Shown piece by piece: positions 27,496 to 38,720 of a stretch of 64,000 nucleotides of DNA. The translations under genes and the position numbers were made by a program. The first letter of the stretch is position 1. The number at the start of each line of letters is the position of its first letter. Source of the DNA: Francisella salimarina (GTDB taxonomy: Bacteria > Pseudomonadota > Gammaproteobacteria > Francisellales > Francisellaceae); contig NZ_VOJA01000003.1 in assembly GCF_007923265.1 (NCBI RefSeq), positions 496,001 to 560,000 of the forward strand, written 5' to 3'. Below the pieces are notes generated by a model. It was not told the origin of the DNA and ran no database searches. It saw only the letters and a list, made by a program, of their open reading frames with translations.

Positions 27496-28482
27496 CTAAT
27501 TACCACTATAATATTTATTATCTTTGAAATTCTTACAATAATTAATTGTACCATGCTCTAATATTCCTGATTTAATTCTATCATAGCAACTTTGAGTAGG
27601 AGCAGTAACAGTCATCAACATACAGTTGCTAGGGTTATCATAGTTATTAGGTACTATATTACTTTGGAATAGTTGATTTGGGAATTTGACTTTTAAACCA
27701 CTATGAGAGCCGTACCAATCAGTCATTTGATCACCAATAGACATAAGCCAATATACATTTCTTTGCTCTGATAGGGCTTGTCTAAATGAATCTTTATAAG
27801 CAACTTTATCATTTGCACCAGACGCACAAAGGCTATTTTCAATTGAACCTGACAAAAACACATATTTATCAATCTGATTATCTGTAAGATTGAGATTATT
27901 TTTTAGCCATTTTGCAGTAGTAGTTGCTGAGGCAGTATTACAATACCTAGCAGTTATAAAATAGCAATCAACACCATCTTTAAAACATTGTTTTTTTACA
28001 AAGTCAGTAATATACGGAGTTGGTTTAGTACCTTTGCTATCATAATCATCATTAAAAGAAGTTAACTCAAGAGTATTATCAATATCGAACATAATAGCAG
28101 GGTGTTTACCACTTTGCTCTATAGCTTTAATAAAGCCAATATCTTTAAATTCGTACATTAGCATATTTAAGCTATCTACTAATTTTTTTGCGGTTTGGGC
28201 ATATTGAGAATTATCTGTGTAGTCATAACCTGTTTTGCTATCCATATACTTAAATACATCCGAATTTTTGGTAATGTTTGTAGTACATTGTTTAGCATTT
28301 TGGGGTAATTTGAATGTATCGCCATACTGCTCATCAAAAGCTGCTTCAAGCTGAGTAACTTTTGTATAAAGTTCTAGTGGATTAACACTACTTTTGTCAT
28401 TATCATCTGAACATGATGCTAGTACAGTTGTGCCTAATCCTAGTATTAACAATGCTTTCGATGTGGCTTTGAGTTTTTGCAT
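27496..28482 (-). CDS. lipoprotein HAD phosphatase (class B acid phosphatase-like)
   Basis: A 328-residue predicted lipoprotein: the signal peptide ends in the lipobox LASC (Cys24), then an acidic linker SDDNDKSS. The HAD motif I is Asp133-Ile-Asp135-Asn-Thr137 (IMFDIDNTLE). Motif II is VDCYFITARY, and motif IV lies near SIGDQMTDWYGSH. This subclass IIIB arrangement is that of class B secreted acid phosphatases and the vegetative-storage-protein group. Expected to be a periplasmic phosphomonoesterase, anchored by lipid. Six further cysteines suggest disulfides. It is a lone gene on its strand, and substrate is not predictable. Confidence 0.85.
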   Translation of the reverse strand: MQKLKATSKALLILGLGTTVLASCSDDNDKSSVNPLELYTKVTQLEAAFDEQYGDTFKLPQNAKQCTTNITKNSDVFKYMDSKTGYDYTDNSQYAQTAKKLVDSLNMLMYEFKDIGFIKAIEQSGKHPAIMFDIDNTLELTSFNDDYDSKGTKPTPYITDFVKKQCFKDGVDCYFITARYCNTASATTTAKWLKNNLNLTDNQIDKYVFLSGSIENSLCASGANDKVAYKDSFRQALSEQRNVYWLMSIGDQMTDWYGSHSGLKVKFPNQLFQSNIVPNNYDNPSNCMLMTVTAPTQSCYDRIKSGILEHGTINYCKNFKDNKYYSGN

Positions 28483-28633
28483 AATAGTATATATCTCCTT
28501 GGTTTAACTAAAATAAATCAAAAACAAGGATATAATAATTTACAAATTCAAGAGATTAACTAGTTTTTATCAAATAAAAAAATATCAACAAAAGTCTATT
28601 TTAAAGATAGCAAATAAGTGTTATGATCTACGG

Positions 28634-30064
28634 TTACATTAACGGAGTAAGTATTTTAAGAATACTTTCTGCGATCAGGCTACCTCTACTTGTGGTCATA
28701 TGCTGTGTGCTTTGAGTAGAATCAGCTAATATTTTGTCAGCCCACTGATATATTTTTTCTACATCGTTCTTACTATACAAAAAAGTAGCAATTTCATAAT
28801 TCAAAAATAAGCTACGATTATCTAAATTAACAGAACCAAGCATAGCGATATTATTATCTATTAACACGGCTTTTGCATGGATCATATTCTTTGTAAAATG
28901 AACATCAATATCATTTGCTAGAAAATCTCTTATATAACTGGCTCTAGCACGATCAGCTAGTTGATGATTAGATTTTTTAGGTGTAATAATTCTGACATCT
29001 ATGCCTTTCTTTTTTGCTAGTATAATTGAGTGGTATAGTTCAGCAGATGGTATTAGATATGGAGTTATTATCCAGAGCTTTTCTTTGGCTGAATTAATAG
29101 CTGTAATAAGACCAGAATATAGTTGATCTTCCTGTAAGTCTGGTCCTGAAGGTATTACTTGAACAAAACCTTCCTGAGAAATAGTGTTTTCAATTTTAAA
29201 TTCAAGCTCTTCACTTGTAGCAAAGTGCCAGTCTGAGCAAAAAACTTTAAGAAAATATGCTAATGAATCTCCTTGGATTTTAAATAAAATATCATCCCAC
29301 ATTCCTTCATGCTCAATTGGCGACATATATTCATCACCTATATTCATACCGCCACTAAATACAGTTTGATTATCAAAAATATATATTTTACGATGATTTC
29401 TATAGTTAATATAGTTACGTAATGGATTTGATATTACCGGCATAAAAAATACAACTTGAGCGCCTAATTTACGTAAGTTTTTAAAGATTTTTCTATTATG
29501 GCGATATATATAGAATGATCCTAAAGAATCTATCATCATTTTAACTTCAACACCTTCAGCAGCTTTTTTTTCTAAGGCACTGATTACAAGTTTAGATGTT
29601 GTGTCATTTTTAAATACATATGTTTGAATGTAGATATTTTTCTTAGCGGCTTCAATCGCTTCCATAAAAGCTTCGAATGACTCAACCCCGTTAGTATACA
29701 TCTCAAAAGAGTTTCTACTTGTTAAGGTTGGTAGATCCATATTTGTAAAAACATTTATTGTTTCTATCGGTAAATTTTTGCAACTATGATTATCATTAAT
29801 ACAAAATGACTGTAAGCTTGATTCGCTAATATCCATATTTTCCTTTTGCCAAAAACTACGCTTATCTTTGCGTTGGAATATAAAGAAAAAAGGTATAGCC
29901 ACATACGGAATAAAAAGTATAGCTAATAACCATGCTATTATATTAGAAGCAGACTTCTTATCGACTATTAATTTTAGAACAATTAATATTGTAAATGCCT
30001 GACATACAAATAAAATAATGTTTGCTTCAAGGATGTATAGTAAATGTAGTAAGAAATTTTCCAT
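28634..30064 (-). CDS. cls: cardiolipin synthase (downstream paralogue)
   Basis: A 476-residue protein with two N-terminal membrane helices (about 6-30 and 41-63) and two PLD/HKD motifs: His224-Lys226-Asp231 (NHRKIYIFD) and His396-Lys398-Asp403 (IHAKAVLID), each with the GGMNIGDE or GSVNLDNRS follow-on. This is the ClsA-type layout. It forms cardiolipin from two phosphatidylglycerols at the inner membrane. An equally long paralogue lies 65 bases upstream on the same strand. Confidence 0.92.
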   Translation of the reverse strand: MENFLLHLLYILEANIILFVCQAFTILIVLKLIVDKKSASNIIAWLLAILFIPYVAIPFFFIFQRKDKRSFWQKENMDISESSLQSFCINDNHSCKNLPIETINVFTNMDLPTLTSRNSFEMYTNGVESFEAFMEAIEAAKKNIYIQTYVFKNDTTSKLVISALEKKAAEGVEVKMMIDSLGSFYIYRHNRKIFKNLRKLGAQVVFFMPVISNPLRNYINYRNHRKIYIFDNQTVFSGGMNIGDEYMSPIEHEGMWDDILFKIQGDSLAYFLKVFCSDWHFATSEELEFKIENTISQEGFVQVIPSGPDLQEDQLYSGLITAINSAKEKLWIITPYLIPSAELYHSIILAKKKGIDVRIITPKKSNHQLADRARASYIRDFLANDIDVHFTKNMIHAKAVLIDNNIAMLGSVNLDNRSLFLNYEIATFLYSKNDVEKIYQWADKILADSTQSTQHMTTSRGSLIAESILKILTPLM

Positions 30065-30129
30065 TTATTTATATGGTGATAACAAATTATTAAGCTAGAT
30101 TGTAACACAGCCCTGATTTTCTGGGTAGC

Positions 30130-31560
30130 TTACATTAATGGTGTCAATATCTTCATTATACTTTCAACAATTAAACTTGTGCGTTTGGTTGGTAGGTGAG
30201 ATGCATCCTGTGTTGAGCCTTCTATTACAGTTTCTGCCCATGTATATAATTTCTTAACTTGTTTAGGTGAGTATATAAAAGTTGCTATTTCATAGTTCAA
30301 AAATAGACTACGATTATCTAAATTTACTGAACCTAAGATAGCTATATTAGAGTCAACAAGTACAGCCTTTGCATGTAGCATGTTTTCAGTAAAATATACG
30401 TCTATGTTACACTCGAGTAAATCTCTAATATAGCTAGATCTTGCTCGATTAATTATTTTATGGTCAGAGTTTTTAGGTGTGATTACTTTTACATCTATTC
30501 CACGACATTTTGCTAATAGTATAGATTGTAATAAATCAAGTGATGGGATTAGGTATGGTGTTATAATCCATAACCTATGTTGAGCAGAGTTTATGGCAGT
30601 AATTAATCCAGCATAAAGCTGATTTTTATGCATATCTGGACCAGAAGGTATTACCTGAGCGAAACACTCAGTTGTGATTTGACTTTCAATTTTGAAGTTT
30701 ACTTCTTCTGATGTTGCAAAGTGCCAGTCTGAACAAAAAACTTTCAGAAAGTGGACTACAGATTCTCCTTCAATTTTGAACAATAAATCACTCCACATTC
30801 CATTATGCTTAGTTGGTGACATATATTCATCACCTATATTTATTCCACCACTAAAAGCTGTGTTATTATCAAAAATGAATATTTTACGATGATTACGATA
30901 ATTTATATAATTACGCAAAGGATTAGATATTATAGGCATAAAAAATACTACTTTAGCACCTAGCTTTCTTAGATTCTTAAATATTCTTTTGTTATGACGA
31001 TAAACATAAAATGATCCTAATGAATCTATTAATATTTTAATATCTAAACCCTCAGCAGCTTTTTGTTCTAATGCTCTTATTACAAGCTTTGATGTTGTAT
31101 CATTTTTGATAATATATGTTTGAATATAAATACTATGTTTGGCTGATTTTATAGCCTCTATAAATACTTCAAATGACTTTGTTCCATCAGTATAAATATC
31201 AAACGAGTTTTTCATAGTTAGAGTAGGTAACTCAAGATTTGAGAATGTTCTAATAACACTAACAGGTAAGTCCTGACAACTATTTTGATATATACATGAT
31301 TTATCAAATGATTCGGTATCATCCATACTCATAGCATTTTTTTGCCAAAATTTACGCTTATCCTTACGCTGAAAAATAAAAAAGAATGGGATCGCAACGT
31401 AAGGAATAAAAAGTATAGCCAATAGCCAAGCTAATATATTTGATGGTGATTTTTTGTCAACAATTAGTTTTAAGACTACAAAAATGGTAAAAGCTTGGCA
31501 TATAAACAAAATTGTATTTGCTTCTAAAATATATACTAGACTGTTTAGGAAGTTTTCCAT
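30130..31560 (-). CDS. cls: cardiolipin synthase (upstream paralogue)
   Basis: Also 476 residues, with the same two membrane helices and HKD motifs (His224-Lys226-Asp231; second in LHAKAVLVD). It aligns with its neighbour without gaps over most of its length, with differences spread throughout, notably around residues 70-130 and 285-310. A tandem duplication followed by divergence is the simplest account. The two may differ in phospholipid substrate or expression; sequence does not say. The linked pair are separated by 65 bases, enough for an internal promoter. Confidence 0.92.
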   Translation of the reverse strand: MENFLNSLVYILEANTILFICQAFTIFVVLKLIVDKKSPSNILAWLLAILFIPYVAIPFFFIFQRKDKRKFWQKNAMSMDDTESFDKSCIYQNSCQDLPVSVIRTFSNLELPTLTMKNSFDIYTDGTKSFEVFIEAIKSAKHSIYIQTYIIKNDTTSKLVIRALEQKAAEGLDIKILIDSLGSFYVYRHNKRIFKNLRKLGAKVVFFMPIISNPLRNYINYRNHRKIFIFDNNTAFSGGINIGDEYMSPTKHNGMWSDLLFKIEGESVVHFLKVFCSDWHFATSEEVNFKIESQITTECFAQVIPSGPDMHKNQLYAGLITAINSAQHRLWIITPYLIPSLDLLQSILLAKCRGIDVKVITPKNSDHKIINRARSSYIRDLLECNIDVYFTENMLHAKAVLVDSNIAILGSVNLDNRSLFLNYEIATFIYSPKQVKKLYTWAETVIEGSTQDASHLPTKRTSLIVESIMKILTPLM

Positions 31561-31613
31561 GGTAAAACTAAATAAAAGAAATATAAGAAAAATTTTATCA
31601 TAATGATAGCAAT

Positions 31614-32849
31614 CTATATAGCTATGTTATGTTGACCAAATCTTTTAGTGACAAGTAAAATTATAATGGAAATGATAACTACGGTTAATATTAGATATAG
31701 AGGCGTTAATATATATCCCTTAGCGATCCCTAAGCTCGCTAGAGCTAAAAAAGCACCATTAAACACTGCAAAACTAATATTATAACTAAAACCTAATCCA
31801 CTAGCTCGTACTCCTGGCGTAAATAGGGTGCTCGCATAATTAGATGCCACTCCAACAACAAGTCCCATAAAGATATTGTTAATAAGGATTATTTCTAAAA
31901 GATATTTTGAATTAGTTATAACACTATAGTAGAAAAAGCTTCCAAATATCATTAAGCCTAAAGCACCAATCAAAAGTATACGTAAAGGTGTAAATTTATC
32001 AGCGAGATATCCTGCAGGTATAGAAACTACTGAAAAAACAAAAAGATTAATAAGTATTAAACTAGGTCCATTTTCTATATGATTTAGCTGAAAGTAAGTT
32101 GGTAAATATAATGAGAAAAAACCAACTACCATAGCAAATATTGAGACTGCAGCTGTTGCTCTTACGATTGCGAGCTTTTCTGTTTTGAATAAATCAATTA
32201 ATGGAACTTTGTGATGATCTTCCTTATTTAAAAAAGTGTTGGTTTCATGTATCTCTTTTCTAAAAAAATAACTAATGATAGCAGCAAGGCCACCAAACAT
32301 AAAAGCTACCCGCCAAGCATAATCATCAGTAAGAAAATGAGTTGTTATAATCTTTGTAATCTCTGCAAAGAAAATACCAAAGTTAATAAAGCAAAAAATA
32401 ATTCCACAAGCAAGACCGCCATTTTTAACTAAAGATTCCTTCACAAAAACTACAGCACTTGGGATTTCGCCACCAATTGCTGCTCCTTGGATAATTCGTA
32501 GTACTACAAATAGTAATGTGGCCAATATACCTGCATTTTGATATGAAGGTAGTAGTGCTATCAAAAAAGATGCTAGACCCATAAATAGTATTGTAAGAAT
32601 AAATGATTTTTTACGTCCGTATCTATCGCCAATATGTCCAAATAATATTCCACCAAATGGTCTAGCAAAATAACCTACTGCAAAAACTGTAAATGCAGAG
32701 AGCGCTTGTAATGCAGGAGATCCTTCTGGTGGGAAAAATGTCTTGCCTAAGACGATTGCAAACATACCGAATATGACAAAGTCATAAAATTCTAACATTC
32801 CACCAATGCTTGTCAGCAAAATCGTTTTAAAATCATCTTTTTTAAGCAT
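31614..32849 (-). CDS. MHS-family MFS transporter (Francisella phagosomal-transporter-like)
   Basis: A 411-residue, 12-helix protein. Helix 1 has GGMLEFYDFVIFGMF, the metabolite:H+ symporter signature, and loop 2-3 has FGHIGDRYGRKKSF. These features are shared by the ProP/Pht-type carriers, expanded in Francisella and Legionella as phagosomal nutrient transporters (amino acids, nucleosides). Its substrate cannot be read. The gene is divergent from the apbC gene, with a 66-base shared promoter gap. Confidence 0.82.
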   Translation of the reverse strand: MLKKDDFKTILLTSIGGMLEFYDFVIFGMFAIVLGKTFFPPEGSPALQALSAFTVFAVGYFARPFGGILFGHIGDRYGRKKSFILTILFMGLASFLIALLPSYQNAGILATLLFVVLRIIQGAAIGGEIPSAVVFVKESLVKNGGLACGIIFCFINFGIFFAEITKIITTHFLTDDYAWRVAFMFGGLAAIISYFFRKEIHETNTFLNKEDHHKVPLIDLFKTEKLAIVRATAAVSIFAMVVGFFSLYLPTYFQLNHIENGPSLILINLFVFSVVSIPAGYLADKFTPLRILLIGALGLMIFGSFFYYSVITNSKYLLEIILINNIFMGLVVGVASNYASTLFTPGVRASGLGFSYNISFAVFNGAFLALASLGIAKGYILTPLYLILTVVIISIIILLVTKRFGQHNIAI

Positions 32850-32915
32850 ATTTAATTAAGTATAATTACAGTCAAATTGTATCTATGATAGCGAAAACGC
32901 TAGTAATTTGAAATC

Positions 32916-33773
32916 ATGAAAATTGAAAATGTCGCTAAAAGGAAAGTCCAAAAAGGACAGAAGCTTTTGCCTAATATAAAAAATATAATCTTGATTGCAT
33001 CTGGTAAGGGTGGTGTTGGTAAATCGACTGTTACGGCTAATCTTGCAGTTAGTTTCGCAAAGATGGGTGCTAGTGTTGGTATATTAGATGCTGATATCTA
33101 TGGTCCTAGCCAACCAACATTATTTGATCTGAAACAAAACCCTAATACAACAGATAAGAAAAAGATTATTCCGTTGGAAAAATACGGAGTTAAGATGATT
33201 TCTATAGGAAATCTAATAGACTCTGAATCAGCAGTAATTTGGCGTGGTCCTATTGTATCTAGAGCGTTGATGCAACTTTTGAATGATACTGACTGGGGAG
33301 ATCTTGATTATTTATTTTTAGACTTGCCACCTGGAACAGGAGATATTCAGCTTACTATCTCTAAAAATATGCCTGTAACAGGAGCTGTAATCGTTACGAC
33401 ACCACAAGACTTATCACTGATTGATGCAAGAAGAGCACTTGCAATGTTCCAAAAAGTTGATATAAAAACTCTTGGTGTCATAGAGAATATGAGTTACTAT
33501 ATTTGTCCGAAATGTGGTAATAATGATCACATCTTTGGTGAAGATGGTGCTCATCTATTGTGTGGTAAAAATAACATTGAATTTTTAGGAAATTTACCAC
33601 TACATAAATCTATCCGTGAAAATGCTGATAATGGAAAACCATATGTCAGTTTAGATAAAGATGATGCTATCAATACTAGTTATATGACAGTTGCTGAAAA
33701 TATTGTAAATGAAATTGAAAAACTACCTAAAGCAAGTAGTTTAGATTCTATTGGTGTTAAATTAGAAAATTAA
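32916..33773 (+). CDS. apbC: Mrp/ApbC iron-sulfur carrier ATPase
   Basis: A 285-residue deviant-Walker P-loop ATPase. GKGGVGKST covers residues 30-39 region ([13 protein letters not shown]), [10 protein letters not shown] is switch I, and [11 protein letters not shown] is the family motif. The C-terminal CxxC is Cys197-Cys200 (YICPKCG), which holds a bridging [4Fe-4S] cluster in the dimer. The N-terminal DUF59/MIP18 domain of longer Mrp proteins is absent. It carries Fe-S clusters to apoproteins. dcd follows 16 bases downstream. It also goes by the name mrp. Confidence 0.93.
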   Translation: MKIENVAKRKVQKGQKLLPNIKNIILIASGKGGVGKSTVTANLAVSFAKMGASVGILDADIYGPSQPTLFDLKQNPNTTDKKKIIPLEKYGVKMISIGNLIDSESAVIWRGPIVSRALMQLLNDTDWGDLDYLFLDLPPGTGDIQLTISKNMPVTGAVIVTTPQDLSLIDARRALAMFQKVDIKTLGVIENMSYYICPKCGNNDHIFGEDGAHLLCGKNNIEFLGNLPLHKSIRENADNGKPYVSLDKDDAINTSYMTVAENIVNEIEKLPKASSLDSIGVKLEN

Positions 33774-33789
33774 GAGAGAAATAATAGTA

Positions 33790-34356
33790 ATGACTATAAA
33801 ATCAGATAAATGGATCAAAAAAATGTCTCAAGAGCATAATATGATAGAACCTTTTGAGGCAGGACAAATTAAAGTTTCTAATAACCAAAAAATTGTTTCT
33901 TATGGAACTTCAAGTTATGGGTATGATGTACGTTGTGCAGATGAGTTTAAAATATTTACAAATATAAACTCTTCAATAGTCGATCCCAAAAGCTTTGATG
34001 ATAAAAACTTTGTAGATTTTAAAGGAGATGTTTGTATTATTCCTCCTAATTCTTTTGCCTTAGCTCGTACAGTTGAGAAATTCAAAATCCCAAGAGATAC
34101 TCTAGTAGTCTGCTTAGGTAAATCCACATATGCTAGATGTGGAATTATTGTTAATGTCACTCCTCTTGAACCAGAATGGGAAGGGTATGTAACTTTAGAG
34201 TTCTCAAATACTACGCCACTTCCTGCAAAGATATATGCTAATGAAGGTGTAGCTCAGATGCTATTTTTCCAATCAGACGAAGAGTGTGAAACTTCTTATG
34301 CAGACAAGGGCGGTAAATACCAAGGCCAGGTTGGTGTTACATTACCTAAGTGTTAG
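33790..34356 (+). CDS. dcd: dCTP deaminase
   Basis: A 188-residue dUTPase-fold enzyme converting dCTP to dUTP for dTMP synthesis. Diagnostic segments are [62 protein letters not shown] (in which the EPEWEG glutamate is catalytic) and [13 protein letters not shown] at the C-terminus. Length is normal. The dcd-mrp pairing is common in gammaproteobacteria. Its stop overlaps the convergent mscS gene by 4 bases. Confidence 0.97.
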   Translation: MTIKSDKWIKKMSQEHNMIEPFEAGQIKVSNNQKIVSYGTSSYGYDVRCADEFKIFTNINSSIVDPKSFDDKNFVDFKGDVCIIPPNSFALARTVEKFKIPRDTLVVCLGKSTYARCGIIVNVTPLEPEWEGYVTLEFSNTTPLPAKIYANEGVAQMLFFQSDEECETSYADKGGKYQGQVGVTLPKC

Positions 34357-35549
34357 TTTTTACTATCTATTCTACCTCTAATATCTTGGAATGCCCTTAA
34401 ACCAAATAAATGCATACTTGCATAAATATAATCAAAAATTCCAGCTTGTATAGCTTCATAATTAGCCCAAACTGTATCTGTTGTATACATATACAGTTGG
34501 ATTGGTAAACCTTTCTCTGTAGGTTGTAATTCTCTTACAATAAATAACCAACCGGGCTCTGTATGAATTTTTGGATGATCTTTTAAATAGTGTTCTAAAT
34601 ATTTCCTGAACAATGTTGTATTAATTAACTCATCTTTATTACAAGAGTTTATAATGTTATCCATATAATTTAGCTTTCTTAAATTATCAAGAGTTTCGAC
34701 ATCACAAAACTTAATACTATCAACATCAATATTGAAAGATCTTTTGATCTGTCTGCCACCCATTTCAAACATACCACGCCAATTTTTAACGCTATTTGTG
34801 ATTAATGAGTAAGTAGGAATGTTATAGATTGTCTTATCAAAACCTCTAATTTTTACAGTATTAATTGATATTTCTTGGACAGTTCCTTCTACACCTAATG
34901 ACTGTATACTTATCCAATCACCAACTCTAACCATATCTAAAGCTGCTACTTGAATATTAGTAGCAAAGCCTAAAATTGTATCTTTAAAAACTAGCATCAA
35001 CACTGCTGATAGTGCGCCTAAGCCAGTTAAGAATGCAATAGGTGATTTATTTAGTAACAAAGATATTACTAATATTACTCCAACTAAATATAATAAAATC
35101 TTTACTACTTGTGCATAGCTTTTTAGAGAGTAATATTTAAATTCATGCAAGGATTGAAAGTAGCTAAAAATAGCATCAATCAAGGATATAAAAAAAGAAA
35201 TTATTGATATTGTAATGTATACCTCAGCTATTAACTGGATAAAGGAAACTAATTGTGTAACCCACGGATACTCATTACTACTTATAAATCCAATTACAAT
35301 ATATATAAAAACAGCAGGAGCAATATGAGCCAACTTATCAAATATTTTGTTTCTTATAAGTGATTTGCCTAATGATGAGTTAGCCTTAAAAAAAATCTTT
35401 TCAGCAAGGGTTGATATATATTTGCTAATTATCTTATTTATAAGCCATGAGAAGAATAGAACAGCTAACAATAATACCATAAAACTCAAGACTACCGTTA
35501 ACGTAGAATCGTTTGTCAACTTTATATAATATTCCTTTAAAATATCCAT
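34353..35549 (-). CDS. MscS-family mechanosensitive channel (YbdG-like)
   Basis: About 398 residues from the ATG at 35549, which is preceded by AAGGAAG; a longer frame to 35606 would run into lptE and lacks a ribosome site. Several N-terminal helices lead to a pore-region helix and beta domain: [25 protein letters not shown] then VRVGDWISI and [18 protein letters not shown]. These are MscS hallmarks; the extended N-terminus and size resemble E. coli YbdG. Serves in osmotic downshock. Follows lptE by 22 bases in the place where holA often sits in this synteny. Confidence 0.88.
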   Translation of the reverse strand: MDILKEYYIKLTNDSTLTVVLSFMVLLLAVLFFSWLINKIISKYISTLAEKIFFKANSSLGKSLIRNKIFDKLAHIAPAVFIYIVIGFISSNEYPWVTQLVSFIQLIAEVYITISIISFFISLIDAIFSYFQSLHEFKYYSLKSYAQVVKILLYLVGVILVISLLLNKSPIAFLTGLGALSAVLMLVFKDTILGFATNIQVAALDMVRVGDWISIQSLGVEGTVQEISINTVKIRGFDKTIYNIPTYSLITNSVKNWRGMFEMGGRQIKRSFNIDVDSIKFCDVETLDNLRKLNYMDNIINSCNKDELINTTLFRKYLEHYLKDHPKIHTEPGWLFIVRELQPTEKGLPIQLYMYTTDTVWANYEAIQAGIFDYIYASMHLFGLRAFQDIRGRIDSKN

Positions 35550-35571
35550 TATATCAAACTTCCTTAGTTTT

Positions 35572-36123
35572 CTATTTTGTCTCTTTACTAGGTAATAATT
35601 CTGCAACTTGAAGAACTATTCTTGTTAGTAAATCAGATTGTAAATAACCCCAGATTCTAACTAGTTCATTATTCTGAGCTAATTGTGTACTTGAGTTTGA
35701 TTGCCAGAACATTTGTGCATTAACAGTACTATCAGGAACAACAGGTGTTTTGACATTAGGTTTAACAACATTATATGTTATTGTGTAAATAGCAAGGAAT
35801 GTGTTATTTGATGCACCACCCACGATACTAGTCATTTGAGTATTCTTGGTTGCACCCTGGATATTTATTATATAATCAGCGTACTTTTCTTGTTTTTTAC
35901 TTCTTATAACAACAGCACCATATCCTATAAGCCTACGTCTTAACTCGTTAATTAAGCTTTGAGGTGCCCCACCTGCATTATAAATATAGAACTTAGTATC
36001 AATAAGGCTACTAAAATTTCCAGCATTACCATCAGCAAGGTCACCACGAAGGTGGAATCCACAACCTGATAATAATGTAGCAATTATTAATAAATATAAG
36101 GTCTTAGTATAGTTTTTTATCAT
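35572..36123 (-). CDS. lptE: LPS-assembly lipoprotein LptE
   Basis: A 183-residue outer-membrane lipoprotein; the lipobox is LSGC with Cys21, followed by GFHLRGD, the LptE start signature. LptE plugs the LptD barrel that inserts LPS in the outer leaflet. It sits 9 bases after leuS, the conserved leuS-lptE order of gammaproteobacteria. The rest is poorly conserved in this family, so the lipobox, FHLRG motif, size and synteny carry the call. It was formerly called rlpB. Confidence 0.92.
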   Translation of the reverse strand: MIKNYTKTLYLLIIATLLSGCGFHLRGDLADGNAGNFSSLIDTKFYIYNAGGAPQSLINELRRRLIGYGAVVIRSKKQEKYADYIINIQGATKNTQMTSIVGGASNNTFLAIYTITYNVVKPNVKTPVVPDSTVNAQMFWQSNSSTQLAQNNELVRIWGYLQSDLLTRIVLQVAELLPSKETK

Positions 36124-36132
36124 TGTATATAC

Positions 36133-38574
36133 CTATTTGACTACAATATTGATTAATTTCTGAGGCACATATATAACTTTTATTATTTGCTTATTTTCGA
36201 TAAAAGTTTTGATATGCTCATCATCTAATACCTCTTGTTCAACTTGATCTTTTGTTAATGAGGCATCTAACTCAAGTTTTGCTTTAACCTTACCATTTAT
36301 CTGTACAATTAAAAGAAACTCATCTTTTTCAAGAGCTTTCTCATCAACTATTGGGAATTTAGTATGTAGAATATCATCTCCTAGACCGATCTCTTGCCAT
36401 AAATAATGACAAATATGTGGTGTGAAGGGTGATAGTATTCTTAATAAAATACTAAAGCCTTCCGACTTAACACTATTTGATAAATTATCATAATTGTTAA
36501 GCGTATTTAAGATTTTCATACATGCTGAAACAACTGTATTAAATTGACTCTTTTCAAAATCAAAAATAGCTTGTTTCAAATTAGCATAGATCTCATAACG
36601 AGCTTTTTTATCATTTTTTGATAATGCCCCAGTATCTATAGTGACATTTTTTGCTAATATCTCTTTATTTGTATAAGCATAATTATATACTTTACGTAGG
36701 AACTTATTAGCTCCATCAACACCAGTTTCTGACCATTCAAGTGATTGCTCAGGAGGCGCTGCAAACATACTAAATAACCTAACAGTATCAGCACCATATT
36801 TATCAATAAGCTCTTGAGGATCAACAGTATTGCCCTTAGATTTAGACATTTTAGCGCCATCTTTTAGCACCATACCTTGTGTTAGTAGGTTTTTAAATGG
36901 CTCATCAGAAGTTATTAAACCTTCATCTCGCATTAATTTATGGAAAAATCTTGCATAAAGCAGGTGCATAATAGCATGTTCAATACCGCCAATATATTTA
37001 TCAACTGGCAACCAATAATTAGCTTCTTCATTTAGCATTTTATTAGCAGTAGGGCATGTATATCGTGCATAATACCAAGATGATTCAAAGAATGTATCAA
37101 ACGTATCGGTCTCTCTTTTAGCAGGTTTTCCACATTTTGGACAAGCAACATCTAGAAACTCAGGCATATCTTTTAATGGAGACCCAGCTTCTGTAAGAGT
37201 TACATTTGTTGGTAATTTAACTGGTAGATTTTCTTCTTTTTCAGGAACAACACCACAGTCATTACAATGTATCATAGGAATAGGACATCCCCAGAATCTT
37301 TGACGTGAGATACCCCAATCATGAATTCTAAAGTTTGTAGTTTCATAGCCTTTATTGTTATCAAAAAGGTATTTTTTCATTGCTTGATATGCTTTTTTGA
37401 AATTCAAGCCATCAAACTCTCCAGAGTTAGTCAAAATACCTTTTTCTGTAAAGGCTTCTTTATCTAAGTCTAATTTTGACTTATTATCACTAGGCTTAAT
37501 AACTTGTTTTAGAGCAATATTATATTTTTGTGCAAATTCCCAATCTCTTTGATCATGTGCTGGGACTGACATTACAGCTCCAGAGCCATATCCCATAAGA
37601 ACAAAGTTTGCTACCCATACATCTACAGTTTCACCAGAAATAGGGTGGATTACTTTTATAGAAGTTTTGAAACCTTTCTTTTCTTGAGTAGCCAAATCAG
37701 CTTCCATAGTTGATAATTTCTTACATTCCTCTATAAAAGAGGCTAACTCAACATTAGTTTCTGCTTGTTCAAGAGCAAGAGGATGCTCAGGTGCTATACC
37801 CAGATAGCTAACTCCCATAAGAGTATCTGGACGAGTTGTAAATACCTCAATTTCTTGATCAGAATTTTGAATTTTAAACTTAACAGTCAGACCTTTTGAT
37901 TTGCCAATCCAGTTAGTCTGCATAGTCTTCACAGCTTCTGGCCAACCATCTAACTGGTCAATATCTTTTAGAAGTTCATCTGCATAATCTGTGATTTTCA
38001 AGAACCATTGAGGAATTTCTTTCTTCTCTACCAAAGCTCCAGATCTCCAACCTCTGCCATCAACCACTTGCTCATTTGCAAGTACTGTTTGATCAACAGG
38101 ATCCCAATTAACTACTGAATTTTTACGGTATGCTAAGCCTTTTTTGTATAGTTGAATAAAGAACCATTGTTCCCATTTATAATAATCTTCATCACAAGTC
38201 GCTATTTCTCTAGACCAATCAAAGCTAAACCCAAGAGAATCTAGCTGTGATCTCATATATGCAATATTGCTTTTTGTCCATTCATAAGGAGATTTTTTGT
38301 GTTTTATTGCAGCATTTTCGGCAGGCAATCCAAAAGCATCCCAGCCCATAGGGTGAAGAACATTTTTACCTTGCATTTTTTGATATCTTGCAATTACATC
38401 TCCAATTGTATAATTACGCACATGTCCCATATGAAGGGTACCACTTGGATATGGTAACATTGACAAACAATAGAATTTTTCTTTATTTTTATCTTCTACA
38501 GCTTTAAAAGAATCATTTTCACGCCAATATTCTTGAGCTTGTTGCTCAATCTGAGTAAAGTTATATTCGCTCAT
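36133..38574 (-). CDS. leuS: leucine--tRNA ligase
   Basis: An 813-residue class I synthetase. HIGH is HMGH (48-51, in [17 protein letters not shown]) and KMSKS is at 575-579. The zinc/editing features include [15 protein letters not shown] and [28 protein letters not shown]. The CP1 editing domain has [21 protein letters not shown]. Slightly shorter than the E. coli enzyme (860). First gene of leuS-lptE(-mscS). Confidence 0.98.
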   Translation of the reverse strand: MSEYNFTQIEQQAQEYWRENDSFKAVEDKNKEKFYCLSMLPYPSGTLHMGHVRNYTIGDVIARYQKMQGKNVLHPMGWDAFGLPAENAAIKHKKSPYEWTKSNIAYMRSQLDSLGFSFDWSREIATCDEDYYKWEQWFFIQLYKKGLAYRKNSVVNWDPVDQTVLANEQVVDGRGWRSGALVEKKEIPQWFLKITDYADELLKDIDQLDGWPEAVKTMQTNWIGKSKGLTVKFKIQNSDQEIEVFTTRPDTLMGVSYLGIAPEHPLALEQAETNVELASFIEECKKLSTMEADLATQEKKGFKTSIKVIHPISGETVDVWVANFVLMGYGSGAVMSVPAHDQRDWEFAQKYNIALKQVIKPSDNKSKLDLDKEAFTEKGILTNSGEFDGLNFKKAYQAMKKYLFDNNKGYETTNFRIHDWGISRQRFWGCPIPMIHCNDCGVVPEKEENLPVKLPTNVTLTEAGSPLKDMPEFLDVACPKCGKPAKRETDTFDTFFESSWYYARYTCPTANKMLNEEANYWLPVDKYIGGIEHAIMHLLYARFFHKLMRDEGLITSDEPFKNLLTQGMVLKDGAKMSKSKGNTVDPQELIDKYGADTVRLFSMFAAPPEQSLEWSETGVDGANKFLRKVYNYAYTNKEILAKNVTIDTGALSKNDKKARYEIYANLKQAIFDFEKSQFNTVVSACMKILNTLNNYDNLSNSVKSEGFSILLRILSPFTPHICHYLWQEIGLGDDILHTKFPIVDEKALEKDEFLLIVQINGKVKAKLELDASLTKDQVEQEVLDDEHIKTFIENKQIIKVIYVPQKLINIVVK

Positions 38575-38720
38575 TTAGATATTAATTCCAGTTAATAATT
38601 TATTGAAAATATAATTGCTTAATTTTATTTGAAAATGAGTAAAATATCTAGGAAGTTTATTATGATATAGTATTTACTTAGCCCAAAAGAAATATTTAAC
38701 AGTATTTATCTAAAATAAGC

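Noticed and set aside
35550-35606. Longer MscS start inside lptE
   Set aside because: AAGGAAG at the ATG at 35549 marks the start; upstream codons just run on from lptE in an unused frame.
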